Shown: positions 7,170 to 14,545 of the stretch, one piece after another | How the letters are laid out: the number at the start of each line of letters is the position of its first letter | Numbering within the stretch: the stretch's first letter is position 1 | From: a virus | Length of the DNA: 64,000 nucleotides | Direction: 5' to 3' (one strand) | IMG/VR virus record: IMGVR_UViG_3300032893_000763 | Coordinates: 29,769-93,768 of that record | Notes under the pieces: model-generated | What the model was told of the DNA's origin: nothing | Database searches by the model: none | The model's input: only the letters and a program-made list of their open reading frames with translations | Made by a program: the position numbers and the translations under genes

Positions 7170-7236
7170 GGCGCGGAGCGGGCCTCGAACCCGCAACCTC
7201 CGATGCCTCGGGCTCTACCTCTTGAGCTACCCGCCC
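7170..7236 (-). tRNA. tRNA-like element lacking an anticodon loop (probable pseudo-tRNA)
   Basis: Read 7236 to 7170: acceptor GGGCGGG / TCCGCGC (one mismatch), T8-A9, D-arm GCTC-AAGAGGTA-GAGC and T-arm GCGGG-TTCGAGG-CCCGC are all present. The anticodon arm is only CCGA-GGCA-TCGG, about five bases short of a normal 7-nt loop. Total 67 nt, no encoded CCA. It lies directly downstream of the tmRNA. It cannot decode in the usual way; it may be a decayed tRNA or a processing/mimic element. Confidence 0.55.
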
Positions 7237-7291
7237 GCCGCGTGCCGGTTGCACCCCGGCGGCGTCAGCCGGGAAGGAACCGGAAACCCTA

Positions 7292-7617
7292 TGGAGCCGG
7301 TGGGAATCGAACCCACGTCCGAACAGGTGGTGCGCTGGAAGTTGATAGCAGCTTCTTGGGGGCATGTGCCCTCCACCAGGGCAGCCGTCTCTCCGGCTCC
7401 GTAGTCCGCTCGTCTCTCCGAGCCGTCCTTCGCGTGGTGCCCTACGCGAACGAGGGAGCGAAGGCCGGGGACGCAGGCACGAGGCCCTTGATCCACGACT
7501 TCGCCGCGACGATCAGCTTGGTGATCGCACTTGACGTTGCCCTCCGGGCCGGTGCGGTAGGCCGCAACCCGCTGCCTTCTCACGTCCGTTCCTATCCGTC
7601 GAAGCCAGGTCGGCCCC
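7292..7617 (-). ncRNA. ssrA: tmRNA (ssrA)
   Basis: 326 nt. The 5' end is GGGGCCGACCTGGCTTCGACGG and the 3' end carries GTGGG-TTCGATT-CCCAC then CGGCTCC-A, which pair as a 7-bp acceptor stem with one G-U. CCA is not encoded. An open tag frame runs from GCA at 7540 to TAG at 7442-7444: 32 residues beginning ATSSAI and ending FAPSFA, much longer than usual host tags and without a final LAA. tmRNA rescues stalled ribosomes with SmpB; a few actinophages carry one. Identity is firm, tag start moderately so. Confidence 0.9.
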
Positions 7618-7633
7618 GCGAGAGAGTGTAGCA
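7618..7633 (-). promoter_or_regulatory. Extended -10 promoter of tmRNA
   Basis: TGC-TACACT (minus strand, 7625-7633) ends seven bases before the first tmRNA G at 7617, so transcription can begin at the mature 5' end. No clear -35. Confidence 0.6.
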
Positions 7634-7639
7634 CCCTCA

Positions 7640-8417
7640 CGGGAGCCCCCGGCTCGATCTCAAGCGCATCTCCCTCTGTGCTGTGGTAGGTGCGGGCGTC
7701 GTGTGCGGCAGACTTGAAGCGAGTGGACTAGAGAGTCCGATGCTCCGTCGTCTCTACCACTCTACGGTTTTAGTCGAGGGCTCGCCGTACGCCCCCTTCC
7801 TCCCGCGTTACTCCGCCACACCGTCTAGGCGATGCGCCATTCCGCGCCTACCATCGAGGTCTAAAGCGATGCACCAAGCGGGAGCGCAGCACCACGGCTC
7901 GCGTGCGCCGCGACTAGTGACACGTCGAAGGGAACTCTGCAAGCCCTGAGTGGCTCGCTTCCAATCGGTGTGCGACCTCGTACGTCCGTGCTGGCCGGGC
8001 TCCCGCTTGATTCCTACGAGACTTCCTCAAGTGTCCGCCACGCCGTCCTCTCTCGCCTACCCTACCCGTTCGTGCGCACTCCCGGTTACTCTCGGCTTGA
8101 GACTCTGACGCTTTACTGTTTCACTCGCCCGTACGCCTCATCCTCGTACACCCTTCGTTCAGGGGTCGCCCTCGGTCTTCGCTGCTAGCCGGGGTCGTGG
8201 TCGTTAGCCGTCAGGGGTGTAGTCAACGGTGTGCTGGACGGTACCTCGCAGTGGCGGGCACTGGAGGAAGTCTCGTGAGTCTTCATCCGCGCGACCGTAG
8301 TCTGCTCCTTCGCGGTGGAGACAAGTGATAGAGGGGAGTTCCGCCTTCCGGCCAGTTTCCCGTATCCGCTTGCAAGCACATCATCGGGCCGAAGCCCCAA
8401 GCCTGCAATCCCTCGTA
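7640..8417 (-). ncRNA. Candidate large structured non-coding RNA (~780 nt)
   Basis: No open frame here has the codon bias or ribosome sites of neighbouring genes. A promoter (8424-8453) points into it. The minus-strand RNA is full of local stems: GGGC-UUCG-GCCC, GCC-GGAA-GGC, CAGTG-CCCGC-CACTG, GTACG-N9-CGTAC, CTTGA-N16-TCAAG, TAGGCG-N13-CGCCTA, GGACT-CTCT-AGTCC nested in GAGT/ACTC, and GAGCC-GGG-GGCTC at the 3' end. Size, structure and position beside tmRNA and a tRNA-like element fit giant phage RNAs of the GOLLD or ROOL kind. Class assignment is inference; exact ends are unknown. Confidence 0.6.
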
Positions 8418-8423
8418 CGAGTG

Positions 8424-8453
8424 ATCCTACTGGATTCGGGAAGGTTCCGTCAA
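8424..8453 (-). promoter_or_regulatory. Sigma70-type promoter of the large RNA
   Basis: Minus strand: TTGACG (8448-8453), 18 bp, TAGGAT (8424-8429). No start codon with a ribosome site follows. The -35 overlaps the stop codon of the metallophosphoesterase gene. Confidence 0.7.
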
Positions 8454-9013
8454 GAGAGCGGGCAGACGTTGCCGACCTGCACGGGCTTGTAGTCCGTGAT
8501 CTCCACGCAGACGTTGATGTACGTCTTGCCGGGGATGAGATGGCCGTCGTGCTCGGTCGGGTCGTTCGAGGGCCGCATGATGTTCTGATGCGTGTGGCCG
8601 TGGATGTTCGTGTGCCACCACTCGACGCCGATGCCGGTCGAGCCGCGAGACGGGCCGGGGAACTCGACGGAGATCGGCCGGTGCGTGAAGGCCACGCCCT
8701 TGCGGATGAACTCGGGGATGATGGTGAAGCCCGCCTTGGCGTAGAGGTCGCTCTCGGGCTTGTCATGGTTGCCGAGGATCAGGTACTTGCGGCCGGGCAG
8801 GCGCGAGACGACGGCAGCCCACCGCTCGGGGTTGCCCTGCTTGCCCATGAACACGTCTCCGAGATGGAGGATGTCGTCCTCCTCGCCCACGTACTTGATC
8901 CAGTTCGAGAGCATGATGACCTCGTGGCTCTCGGGCCGCGCCTGGAACTTGATGATGTTCTTGTGGCCGAAGTGCGTGTCCGAGATGAGCCACGTGCGGT
9001 TGGCGATCTTCAC
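8450..9013 (-). CDS. Calcineurin-like metallophosphoesterase
   Basis: 187 residues. All metal-binding blocks are visible: DTHFGH (residues 12-17), GD (52-53), GNHD (81-84), a downstream His (AFTHRPI) and HGHTH. This suits a small phage phosphodiesterase of the MPE fold; the substrate is unknown. GTG start chosen because TAGGCT (9020-9025, minus) lies exactly six bases upstream, implying a leaderless message. A second, larger MPE is at 53-54 kb. Confidence 0.85.
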   Translation of the reverse strand: MKIANRTWLISDTHFGHKNIIKFQARPESHEVIMLSNWIKYVGEEDDILHLGDVFMGKQGNPERWAAVVSRLPGRKYLILGNHDKPESDLYAKAGFTIIPEFIRKGVAFTHRPISVEFPGPSRGSTGIGVEWWHTNIHGHTHQNIMRPSNDPTEHDGHLIPGKTYINVCVEITDYKPVQVGNVCPLS

Positions 9014-9022
9014 ACCCCTAGC

Positions 9023-9463
9023 CTAGCGCATAGGCTGCGCGAAGACCACGAGGCGGTACGTCGCCGTGAACGGCGGGGTGCAGGTCGTGAGCACGAGACG
9101 TTCGTGCCCGACATCTTGAAGGGGCGCTGCGTCCGTCGGCGCGATGACTTCGCTGCCTGTGACGGAGTACGCCGTGGTACGTCCGGCGACTCGCAGGAAG
9201 ATGCGAGCGCCTCGACGCAGGCGGTCGAGGAAGCGGAAGGGGCCATGTCCGCCGAATCCAGGCACAGGCGTCACCCGGTGTCCAGCGATGGCGATGGTGC
9301 AAGCGCATCCGGGCCGTCCCGATCCGGGGTAGAAGCCGGGGCCGTGCGCGAGCACGGACTCCCCCACACCCTCCCGCACAACGGTGCGGATGCCGAGCGC
9401 CGGAATCGTGAGCACCGGAGCCGGTGCAACGATGGCGGGAGGGGTGGGAGGAGTCGCGTGCAT
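9023..9463 (-). CDS. Sortase-like transpeptidase without membrane anchor
   Basis: 146 residues. H62 (IAGHRVTP), C128 (LTTCTPP) and R137 (TYRLVVF) give the sortase His-Cys-Arg triad in the right order and spacing; the fold resembles class E or D sortases of actinobacteria. The N-terminus (MHATPPTPPAIVAPAP) has no signal or transmembrane helix, unlike cellular sortases. It starts four bases after the stop of the secreted collagen-like gene, so the two are co-expressed and that protein is the obvious candidate substrate. No classic LPxTG motif was seen in it. Sortases are rare in phages. Confidence 0.8.
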   Translation of the reverse strand: MHATPPTPPAIVAPAPVLTIPALGIRTVVREGVGESVLAHGPGFYPGSGRPGCACTIAIAGHRVTPVPGFGGHGPFRFLDRLRRGARIFLRVAGRTTAYSVTGSEVIAPTDAAPLQDVGHERLVLTTCTPPFTATYRLVVFAQPMR

Positions 9464-9467
9464 CGAG

Positions 9468-10646
9468 CTACTTGGTGTAGGCCAGCTTCTTCGGCTTCTT
9501 CGCCTTCGGCTTGGCCTTGGCCTTCGCAGCCGTCACCGGCTTCTGCGCGACCGGGTGCCACGCCTGTGCCGTCTCGGGCTTGACGCAGACGAGCGCCCCC
9601 GCGAGGTTGAGCGTGAACACGTAGCCGACCGGCGGCGCAGACTGCACGCCGTCGATGTTGACGCAGATGTCCGGCGTCGTGCCGTCAGCACCGGCAGGCC
9701 CGGCAGGCCCCTGCGGCCCGGCAGGCCCGGCAGGCCCGGCAGGCCCGGCAGGCCCCTGCGGGCCAGTTGCGCCCGTAGCGCCCGTCGCGCCGTTGGAGCC
9801 GTTGGCACCCGGAGCGCCGTCCTGGCCGTTCTGGCCGGGGCAGACGACCGTCGGATCACCGATGTTCTCGTCACCGTTGACGACCTGGATCACGGCACAG
9901 CCGCTCTCATCGGTCGAGACGACGACGCTGTTCCCGTTCTGGCCGGGAGCGCCCTGCGGGCCGGTGTCACCGGGCACGCCCTGCGCACCGTCCTGTCCGT
10001 TCGCGCCGTTGGAGCCGTTGCAAACGAACTGTTGATCGACCCGCTCACCCGAGGCGTCGTACACCTGGATCGCAACTCCGCCCGTCGTGGCGCAGACATC
10101 GCCACCCTCACCGGGGCCGAACGTCACGGTGGTCACCGTGTCGCCGTTCGTCCCGTTGGTGCCGTTCGTCCCGTTGGTGCCGTTGGTGCCCGGTGCGCCC
10201 TGCGGCCCGGCAGGCCCCTGCGGCCCGGCAGGCCCCTGCGGCCCCTGCGGCCCCTGCGGCCCCTGCGGCCCCTGTGCCCCGCACGAGGTCATCGTGGTCG
10301 TGCCGTACGAGGCCGACCCCGAGTTACCGTCGCGTGTGGAACCGGAAGTCCACGAAGCCGAGGCCGCGAGCTTGTCCCCGTTCACGAGCGTCAGCGAGAT
10401 GGTGTCCGTCGCGCTTGAACCCGTGAAGGAGAACTGCTTGGTCACGGCGGAGCCGCCGTTGACCGTGTAGGACTCGGTGATCGTGTTCTTGCCGCCGTTG
10501 CCCGACCCATGCGAATCGAACGCAGCGTACGAGTAGGTCAGGGTCGTACAGTCGTACGTGATCGTGCCGTTGTGCGCCGAAGCCACAGCGGCGAACACGC
10601 CAAACGCAGCGATGACCGCTGCGATGGTACCCATCAACTTCTTCAT
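9468..10646 (-). CDS. Secreted collagen-like protein
   Basis: 392 residues. Signal peptide [24 protein letters not shown], then a beta domain (~25-112), collagen-type G-X-Y blocks (GPQGPQ, GTNGTN and GPAGPA repeats) interrupted by Cys-containing beta segments, and a basic C-terminal tail rich in KAKPKAKK. No LPxTG or C-terminal membrane helix. Strong AAGGAGGT ribosome site six bases before ATG and its own promoter, so expression is unlike the leaderless genes. Probably exported by the infected cell or lysogen and acted on by the adjacent sortase (inference). Confidence 0.8.
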   Translation of the reverse strand: MKKLMGTIAAVIAAFGVFAAVASAHNGTITYDCTTLTYSYAAFDSHGSGNGGKNTITESYTVNGGSAVTKQFSFTGSSATDTISLTLVNGDKLAASASWTSGSTRDGNSGSASYGTTTMTSCGAQGPQGPQGPQGPQGPAGPQGPAGPQGAPGTNGTNGTNGTNGTNGDTVTTVTFGPGEGGDVCATTGGVAIQVYDASGERVDQQFVCNGSNGANGQDGAQGVPGDTGPQGAPGQNGNSVVVSTDESGCAVIQVVNGDENIGDPTVVCPGQNGQDGAPGANGSNGATGATGATGPQGPAGPAGPAGPAGPQGPAGPAGADGTTPDICVNIDGVQSAPPVGYVFTLNLAGALVCVKPETAQAWHPVAQKPVTAAKAKAKPKAKKPKKLAYTK

Positions 10647-10668
10647 ATCCGTACCTCCTTCATCGGTT

Positions 10669-10728
10669 AGCGTGAGATTTTCACGCTCCGCACTTACAAG
10701 TTTAGAAGACTCGGGTAGGTCTTGTCCA
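10669..10728 (-). promoter_or_regulatory. Promoter and UTR hairpin of the collagen-like gene
   Basis: Minus strand: TGGACA (10723-10728), 18 bp, TAAACT (10699-10704). The ~50-nt leader contains a perfect 7-bp inverted repeat AGCGTGA-N5-TCACGCT (10669-10687) shortly before the Shine-Dalgarno at 10653-10660. The repeat may be an operator or an RNA element. Confidence 0.6.
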
Positions 10729-10736
10729 GAGGGTTC

Positions 10737-10961
10737 CTAGACGAGAGCCTCCCGGTACTTCTCTGAGTACAGCGTGGGGTGCTCGATGGCATCGAGCGCC
10801 TTCTCGCGCGGGACATCGAACTCGTCCAGCACGACCTTGCCGTCACCTGCGATGACCGCGAGGCGAACGGTAGCAGTCGAGGACGCCACGATGTCGATGT
10901 GGAAACCGACACCGCGCGGGCTCACGAAGATTCTGTCTTCGGCGTTCAACTCCTTCCTCAT
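10737..10961 (-). CDS. Hypothetical protein
   Basis: 74 residues. Beta-rich (FHIDIVASSTATVRLAVIAGDGKVVLDEFDV), then a helix (REKALDAIEHPTLYSEKYREAL). The ATG overlaps the upstream stop by four bases, so the two form a coupled pair. No family recognised. Confidence 0.6.
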   Translation of the reverse strand: MRKELNAEDRIFVSPRGVGFHIDIVASSTATVRLAVIAGDGKVVLDEFDVPREKALDAIEHPTLYSEKYREALV

Positions 10962-11311
10962 GCACTCCTCCTCCTCTCGGCTGCGAGGCGAGCCTCGTAG
11001 CGGGCCACCATGTCACGGTAGTCGTCCTCGCAGATGGTGCCGATGTGGCGAGTGAGGAGATCCTTGGCCTGCTCCAGCGAGCAGGTGAGAAGCGCGATCC
11101 GGTTGCGGGTGCGATCCGTCATGACTGCCACCGCCGCGATGATCGTGCTCGGGCGCATCGGGTGGATGCGGCCATCGTGAAGCTCGACATCCCACAGCGT
11201 GCCGACGGCGCGGGGGCCGATGACGGTGCAGGTGCCGTAGGAGTTCTGGAACGTCATGCCGGGATACACGCGGCTCGCGTTCGGGTCTTGGACATAATGT
11301 GAAGTGGTCAT
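10958..11311 (-). CDS. Hypothetical protein (MTTSHYVQ...)
   Basis: 117 residues from the ATG at 11311, preferred over a longer ORF because the MTTS opening matches the gene starting at 7108. The N-terminal half looks like a small SH3-type barrel (GMTFQNSYGTCTVIGPRAVGTLWDVELHDGRIHPM). The C-terminal half is a helical DYRDMVARYEARLAAERRR segment. Possible nucleic-acid binding; unknown function. Confidence 0.6.
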   Translation of the reverse strand: MTTSHYVQDPNASRVYPGMTFQNSYGTCTVIGPRAVGTLWDVELHDGRIHPMRPSTIIAAVAVMTDRTRNRIALLTCSLEQAKDLLTRHIGTICEDDYRDMVARYEARLAAERRRSA

Positions 11312-11400
11312 GGCCTCATCATCGTCTACGCCGAGGAGAACGTCCACCCCTCGTTCGAGTGAACTGGCGCAGACGCAGGGGCTCCGCTACACTCCTGCGC

Positions 11401-11514
11401 ATGAGACTCGTCCGCTACTTCCAGAACCGCCGGGCCGTGAAGCGGCAGCTTCGGCTCCTCGCCCGGACGCTCGAAGTCGCCCTCGCGCGGCCCTCCGATC
11501 CGAGGGGCTCGTGA
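11401..11514 (+). CDS. Small basic peptide
   Basis: 37 residues, very Arg-rich (MRLVRYFQNRRAVKRQLRLLARTLE). TACACT ends seven bases before the ATG, consistent with a near-leaderless start. Its stop overlaps the next ATG. Possibly nucleic-acid binding. Confidence 0.5.
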   Translation: MRLVRYFQNRRAVKRQLRLLARTLEVALARPSDPRGS

Positions 11515-11594
11515 TGGCCGTCTTCTCCGTGAAGGATCTCAAGGTCGTCAGCATCTTCCAGGTCGGCCAGAAGAAGGGCGGCAAGAAGAAGTGA
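11514..11594 (+). CDS. 26-aa Lys-rich peptide
   Basis: Tiny ORF coupled upstream by a TGATG overlap and downstream by a GTGA overlap. It ends QKKGGKKK. Its place in a chain of exact overlaps is the main support that it is translated. Confidence 0.45.
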   Translation: MAVFSVKDLKVVSIFQVGQKKGGKKK

Positions 11595-11863
11595 GCATCT
11601 CCGTCTCCGAGCGCAGCGAGCCGAAGCCGCCGTCGAGCGTGCGTGACGGTGCCGAGGCGCGGAAGAAGCGGCAGCGCGAGGCAGCCGACGTGCTGCGCGA
11701 GCGCAAGGACAACCCGGTCGAGCGCCGCGTGCGTGTGGCGCAGTCGCGCATCACCTTCTCCAAGGTGAGCCCGGCGACACTGCGCGAGTGCACCGAGTGC
11801 GGGCGTGAGAACTGGCGGTGGCTCACCGAGTGCCCCGGCTGCGGCACGCCCGTAGATGTCTGA
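11591..11863 (+). CDS. Zinc-ribbon protein
   Basis: 90 residues, GTG start overlapping the previous TGA. Charged N-terminal helices (EARKKRQREAADVLRERK) precede a C-terminal zinc ribbon, CTEC-x(11)-CPGC. The stop overlaps the next gene. Likely nucleic-acid or protein binding; no family. Confidence 0.6.
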   Translation: MSISVSERSEPKPPSSVRDGAEARKKRQREAADVLRERKDNPVERRVRVAQSRITFSKVSPATLRECTECGRENWRWLTECPGCGTPVDV

Positions 11864-12152
11864 CGACACGCAGGTGTGGGACGGCGTTCCCCGTCTCTAC
11901 CTCTCGCGGGATCAACTGTTCTGGCTCTACTCGTTCGTCCCGCAGTGGCGCGGTCGTGCAGTCGGCCCGCTCGTCCCGTTCGCACACGGAGAGCGTGTGC
12001 ACTTCTCCGTCGAGGCGATCTTCCGGCCGACCAAGGAGGAGGCCGAGGAGGCGATGTGGTACCACGTCGAGAACGCTTGCAAGCACGAAGGCATGGCGTA
12101 CGATCAGGAGCAGTGGACGCTCTATGATCTCCGTCTTGTCGGAGGGTGCTAG
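11856..12152 (+). CDS. Hypothetical protein
   Basis: 98 residues, overlapping the previous gene by eight bases. Aromatic, with a helix KEEAEEAMWYHVENACKHEGM. TAGACT of the next promoter begins at the end of this gene. No family recognised. Confidence 0.6.
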   Translation: MSDDTQVWDGVPRLYLSRDQLFWLYSFVPQWRGRAVGPLVPFAHGERVHFSVEAIFRPTKEEAEEAMWYHVENACKHEGMAYDQEQWTLYDLRLVGGC

Positions 12153-12243
12153 ACTTGTACTGTTCCCCCGGCGGAGCGGAGCGCGACAACGGCAGATGCC
12201 ATACGGCCCGCCCGCCGGGGGACTCTACGGAGGAGGAGGAGAC
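12151..12243 (+). promoter_or_regulatory. Promoter and long 5'-UTR stem-loop
   Basis: TAGACT (12151-12156) precedes a perfect 10-bp stem CCCCCGGCGG (12166-12175) / CCGCCGGGGG (12213-12222) enclosing 37 nt with an inner GGC-AGAT-GCC hairpin. A very strong GGAGGAGGAGGA ribosome site follows. Such a leader could control elongation or translation; mechanism unknown. Confidence 0.55.
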
Positions 12244-12615
12244 TTGATCGAGGAGCCGAGCATCGTTCTGCACGACACGGCCAAGCTGCTCATGCGTGGC
12301 CGCTGCGTCGAGGCCGACGCCCGCGACTCGCAGGGCCGTCCCGTCTTCCCGACCGAGAAGTCCGCAGTCGCATGGAGCGTGACCGGGGCGCTGCTCAAGG
12401 CGGCACGCGAGGCGACCGGCCGCTGCTTCCTCGACGCCCTGCGCGGGCTCGCGCTCGCGGTCGGAGCCGAGGTCGCATCTCCGCGTGACTGGCCGGAGTC
12501 CGAGACGCCCGTGATCGCGCGGCGTCTGTGCGAGCAGGTGTGGGAGTTCGAGGACGGCGCGAGTAACGCAGCGGTCTTCGAGATGATCGAGCGTGCGCTC
12601 GAACACGTGAACTGA
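12244..12615 (+). CDS. DUF6197-like protein
   Basis: 123 residues, TTG start after the GGAGGAGGAGGA site. The pattern (LHDTAKLLMRGRCVEADARDSQGRP, WSVTGALLKAA, GRCFLDALRGLALAVG, RRLCEQVWEFEDGASNAAVFEMIERAL) resembles phage proteins related to DUF6197, whose function is unknown. Its UTR carries a long hairpin. Family assignment by pattern only. Confidence 0.55.
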   Translation: MIEEPSIVLHDTAKLLMRGRCVEADARDSQGRPVFPTEKSAVAWSVTGALLKAAREATGRCFLDALRGLALAVGAEVASPRDWPESETPVIARRLCEQVWEFEDGASNAAVFEMIERALEHVN

Positions 12616-12617
12616 GA

Positions 12618-12668
12618 ATCACCCTTCCGGGGGATGGCCCCCTCTGCGCCAAGGCCGATACTTGGGGC
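12618..12668 (+). promoter_or_regulatory. Palindrome + GATACT leaderless promoter (site 4)
   Basis: ATCACCCTTCCGGGGGAT at 12618-12635, 21 bp, GATACT 12657-12662, six bases, ATG 12669. Confidence 0.8.
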
Positions 12669-13025
12669 ATGAAGACTTCCCCCGATACGAAGGAGAGCGC
12701 AGTGCTCACCATCACGCATCCGGTGGATCTCCGCGAGATCCAGAAGTGCATGACCGAGTTCATCGGCTACGGCGGAATCCGCGTCGTGACGCAGCACGTC
12801 TCGTTCGGCAAGGTTGCGACCGAGGATGTGCTCTCGGGCAAGGCGACCGCCATCGAGGTCACCGCGACCTCCGACGGGCGCGGCTACATCGCTGCCTGGC
12901 ACAACGAGGCCACCGACGGCCCGTTCTCGGACGAGTCCGTGTACGTCGAGCGGTACTCGGCTCGGGGCCGCGAGTTCCACGGCTTCATCGACTCCGTGAG
13001 CCGGAAGATCGTGCAGACGGGCTAG
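12669..13025 (+). CDS. Hypothetical protein, operator-controlled
   Basis: 118 residues. Mixed alpha/beta (VDLREIQKCMTEFIGYGGIRVVTQHV, ATAIEVTATSDGRGYIAAWHNEATDGPFSDESVYVERYS). Leaderless ATG six bases after GATACT. The stop overlaps the GTG of the following zincin gene, so the two form a unit. No family recognised. Confidence 0.6.
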   Translation: MKTSPDTKESAVLTITHPVDLREIQKCMTEFIGYGGIRVVTQHVSFGKVATEDVLSGKATAIEVTATSDGRGYIAAWHNEATDGPFSDESVYVERYSARGREFHGFIDSVSRKIVQTG

Positions 13026-13627
13026 TGCAAGTCTGGATGAACGGAGTAGCGATGCAGGTCAAGGATGCAGACGTGCGGATCAAGGAGACGTACAGCATCG
13101 CGGACGCGGCGGAGGTCATGGGCCTCCGCCTTCCCGTGCGGGTCGAGCTACACACCGAACTTCCCGGCGGCTCGAAGGCCGGGTACATCGGGGTCGTCGG
13201 AGGCACACACCGCATCCGTATTCGCGTCGGCAAGCAGAAGCTCCCGAAGGTCGGTACGTGGGTCGCCCTCGGCGGTACCGGCTCCGAGTCCCTCTGGCAC
13301 GAGCTTACGCACGCCTGGCAGTGCGAGCGCGACTTCGGCGGCTCCTCCAAGGCAGCGTTCGAGTTCTACGCCGAGGACATCAAGAAGCGGCTCAAGGAAG
13401 TCGGCGTCGAGCTTCGGCCCGAGGACTTCGGACATCTCGGCATGAGGATCACCGAGGAGCGCGAAGTGAGCAAGCGGATGTTCGGGCGTAGCATCTCCCC
13501 GACGTGGGATGCGTACGAGGCAAGCCCGTGGGAGGTCGAGGCCCGCTCGATGGCCGCGAGTCTCGGGAGCATCACGCTCAAGTTCCCGGTCAGCGCCAAG
13601 ACCCGCCGGGACGCGAACATCACGTAG
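13025..13627 (+). CDS. Zincin-like metalloprotease
   Basis: 200 residues, GTG start. WHELTHAWQCERDF carries the HExxH zinc motif in the middle and SPWEVEARSMA supplies a downstream Glu, an arrangement seen in SprT-like or related minimal zincins. The N-terminal domain is beta-rich (LPVRVELHTELPG, HRIRIRVGKQ). No signal peptide, so it acts in the cytoplasm or virion. Co-expressed with the upstream gene under the palindrome promoter. Activity inferred from the motif. Confidence 0.65.
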   Translation: MQVWMNGVAMQVKDADVRIKETYSIADAAEVMGLRLPVRVELHTELPGGSKAGYIGVVGGTHRIRIRVGKQKLPKVGTWVALGGTGSESLWHELTHAWQCERDFGGSSKAAFEFYAEDIKKRLKEVGVELRPEDFGHLGMRITEEREVSKRMFGRSISPTWDAYEASPWEVEARSMAASLGSITLKFPVSAKTRRDANIT

Positions 13628-13677
13628 ATCCCCCGGAAGGGGGATGCCCCGAGACGAGCCTGGCCGATACTTAGGAC
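13628..13677 (+). promoter_or_regulatory. Palindrome + GATACT leaderless promoter (site 5)
   Basis: ATCCCCCGGAAGGGGGAT (13628-13645), perfect palindrome apart from its centre, 20 bp, GATACT 13666-13671, six bases, ATG 13678. Confidence 0.8.
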
Positions 13678-14535
13678 ATGACCACGAAGCCCAACGCATA
13701 CGAGTCCGAGATCGACACGCAGCTTGCCGACCTCTACGGGCAGGCGCAGAAGGCCGCGAGCTACATCCGCTCGTCGGCCAGTTCGCTCGCGTCGGCGCTC
13801 GGCTACAAGCGGGGCGACAAGATCCCGTTGACCTCCGAGCTTCTCATCGAGGCCGAAGCCAACGACCACCCGAACGTGCGCACCACCGTTCGCAGCATCG
13901 AGCGCCTCAGCGCCGAACTCGCTGCGATCCGCGAGCAGGAGAAGCCGCTTGAGGCCAAGTACAACGAGCGGCGCTGGAGCCGGTTCTTCCTCTGCACCGC
14001 GCACGGCGGGCACATCCACTCCACGATGTCGTGCTCGACCACGTACGCGAGCACCGAGTTCTCCTGGCTCCCCGAGTTGTCCGGCCTCACCGAGGCCGAG
14101 GCAGTCGAGGAGTACGGCGCGATCCTCTGCACCGTCTGCTACCCCACGGCTCCGGTCGAGTGGACGGCGGGCGTGAACAAGAAGGTCGCAGCCGAGAAGG
14201 CCGCACGCGACGAGGCCAAGGCAGCCCGCGCAGCCGAGAAAGCCGCGAAGGCGATCACCGCCCCGGACGGATCGCGGCTCGTCATCGACGGGTGGAATCA
14301 CATCGCCACCCTCGTCACCGCACAGCGCGAACTCGTCAACGCCCTCACCGAGGTCAAGGTGTGGGACACGATGTACGCCGACCACGCCAACTACCAGGAC
14401 GTGCGCGGCAAGTACAGCGCCAACGCCATGCTCCTCGCGGAGGCCATCGCAGCGAAGACCGGCACGCCGGTCGAGCAGGTCACCGCCGAGGCGCAGGCGA
14501 AGGCGGACAAGAAGTTCAAGAAGGACTACTCGTAA
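13678..14535 (+). CDS. Cys/His-rich phage protein, 285 aa
   Basis: Helical N-terminus, then a metal-site-like centre FFLCTAHGGHIHSTMSC ... AILCTVCYPTAP (Cys and His pairs, ~residues 103-160), an Ala/Lys-rich helix (AEKAARDEAKAARAAEKAAK) and a C-terminal domain ending KADKKFKKDYS. The HGGHIHSTMSC block recurs in actinophage hypothetical proteins as far as I recall. Zinc binding inferred. First gene of a six-gene run to 16078 with Shine-Dalgarno sites. Confidence 0.65.
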   Translation: MTTKPNAYESEIDTQLADLYGQAQKAASYIRSSASSLASALGYKRGDKIPLTSELLIEAEANDHPNVRTTVRSIERLSAELAAIREQEKPLEAKYNERRWSRFFLCTAHGGHIHSTMSCSTTYASTEFSWLPELSGLTEAEAVEEYGAILCTVCYPTAPVEWTAGVNKKVAAEKAARDEAKAARAAEKAAKAITAPDGSRLVIDGWNHIATLVTAQRELVNALTEVKVWDTMYADHANYQDVRGKYSANAMLLAEAIAAKTGTPVEQVTAEAQAKADKKFKKDYS

Positions 14536-14545
14536 AGGAGGCAGC

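Noticed and set aside
7227-7640. 137-codon minus frame
   Set aside because: Runs through the tmRNA, whose conserved ends and tag frame explain the sequence.
8185-9583. Frames across the gene-free region and metallophosphoesterase (8185-8766 minus, 8315-9583 plus)
   Set aside because: Low-complexity Ser/Arg or Val/Leu composition, no ribosome site, and conflict with the structured-RNA stems or the MPE gene.
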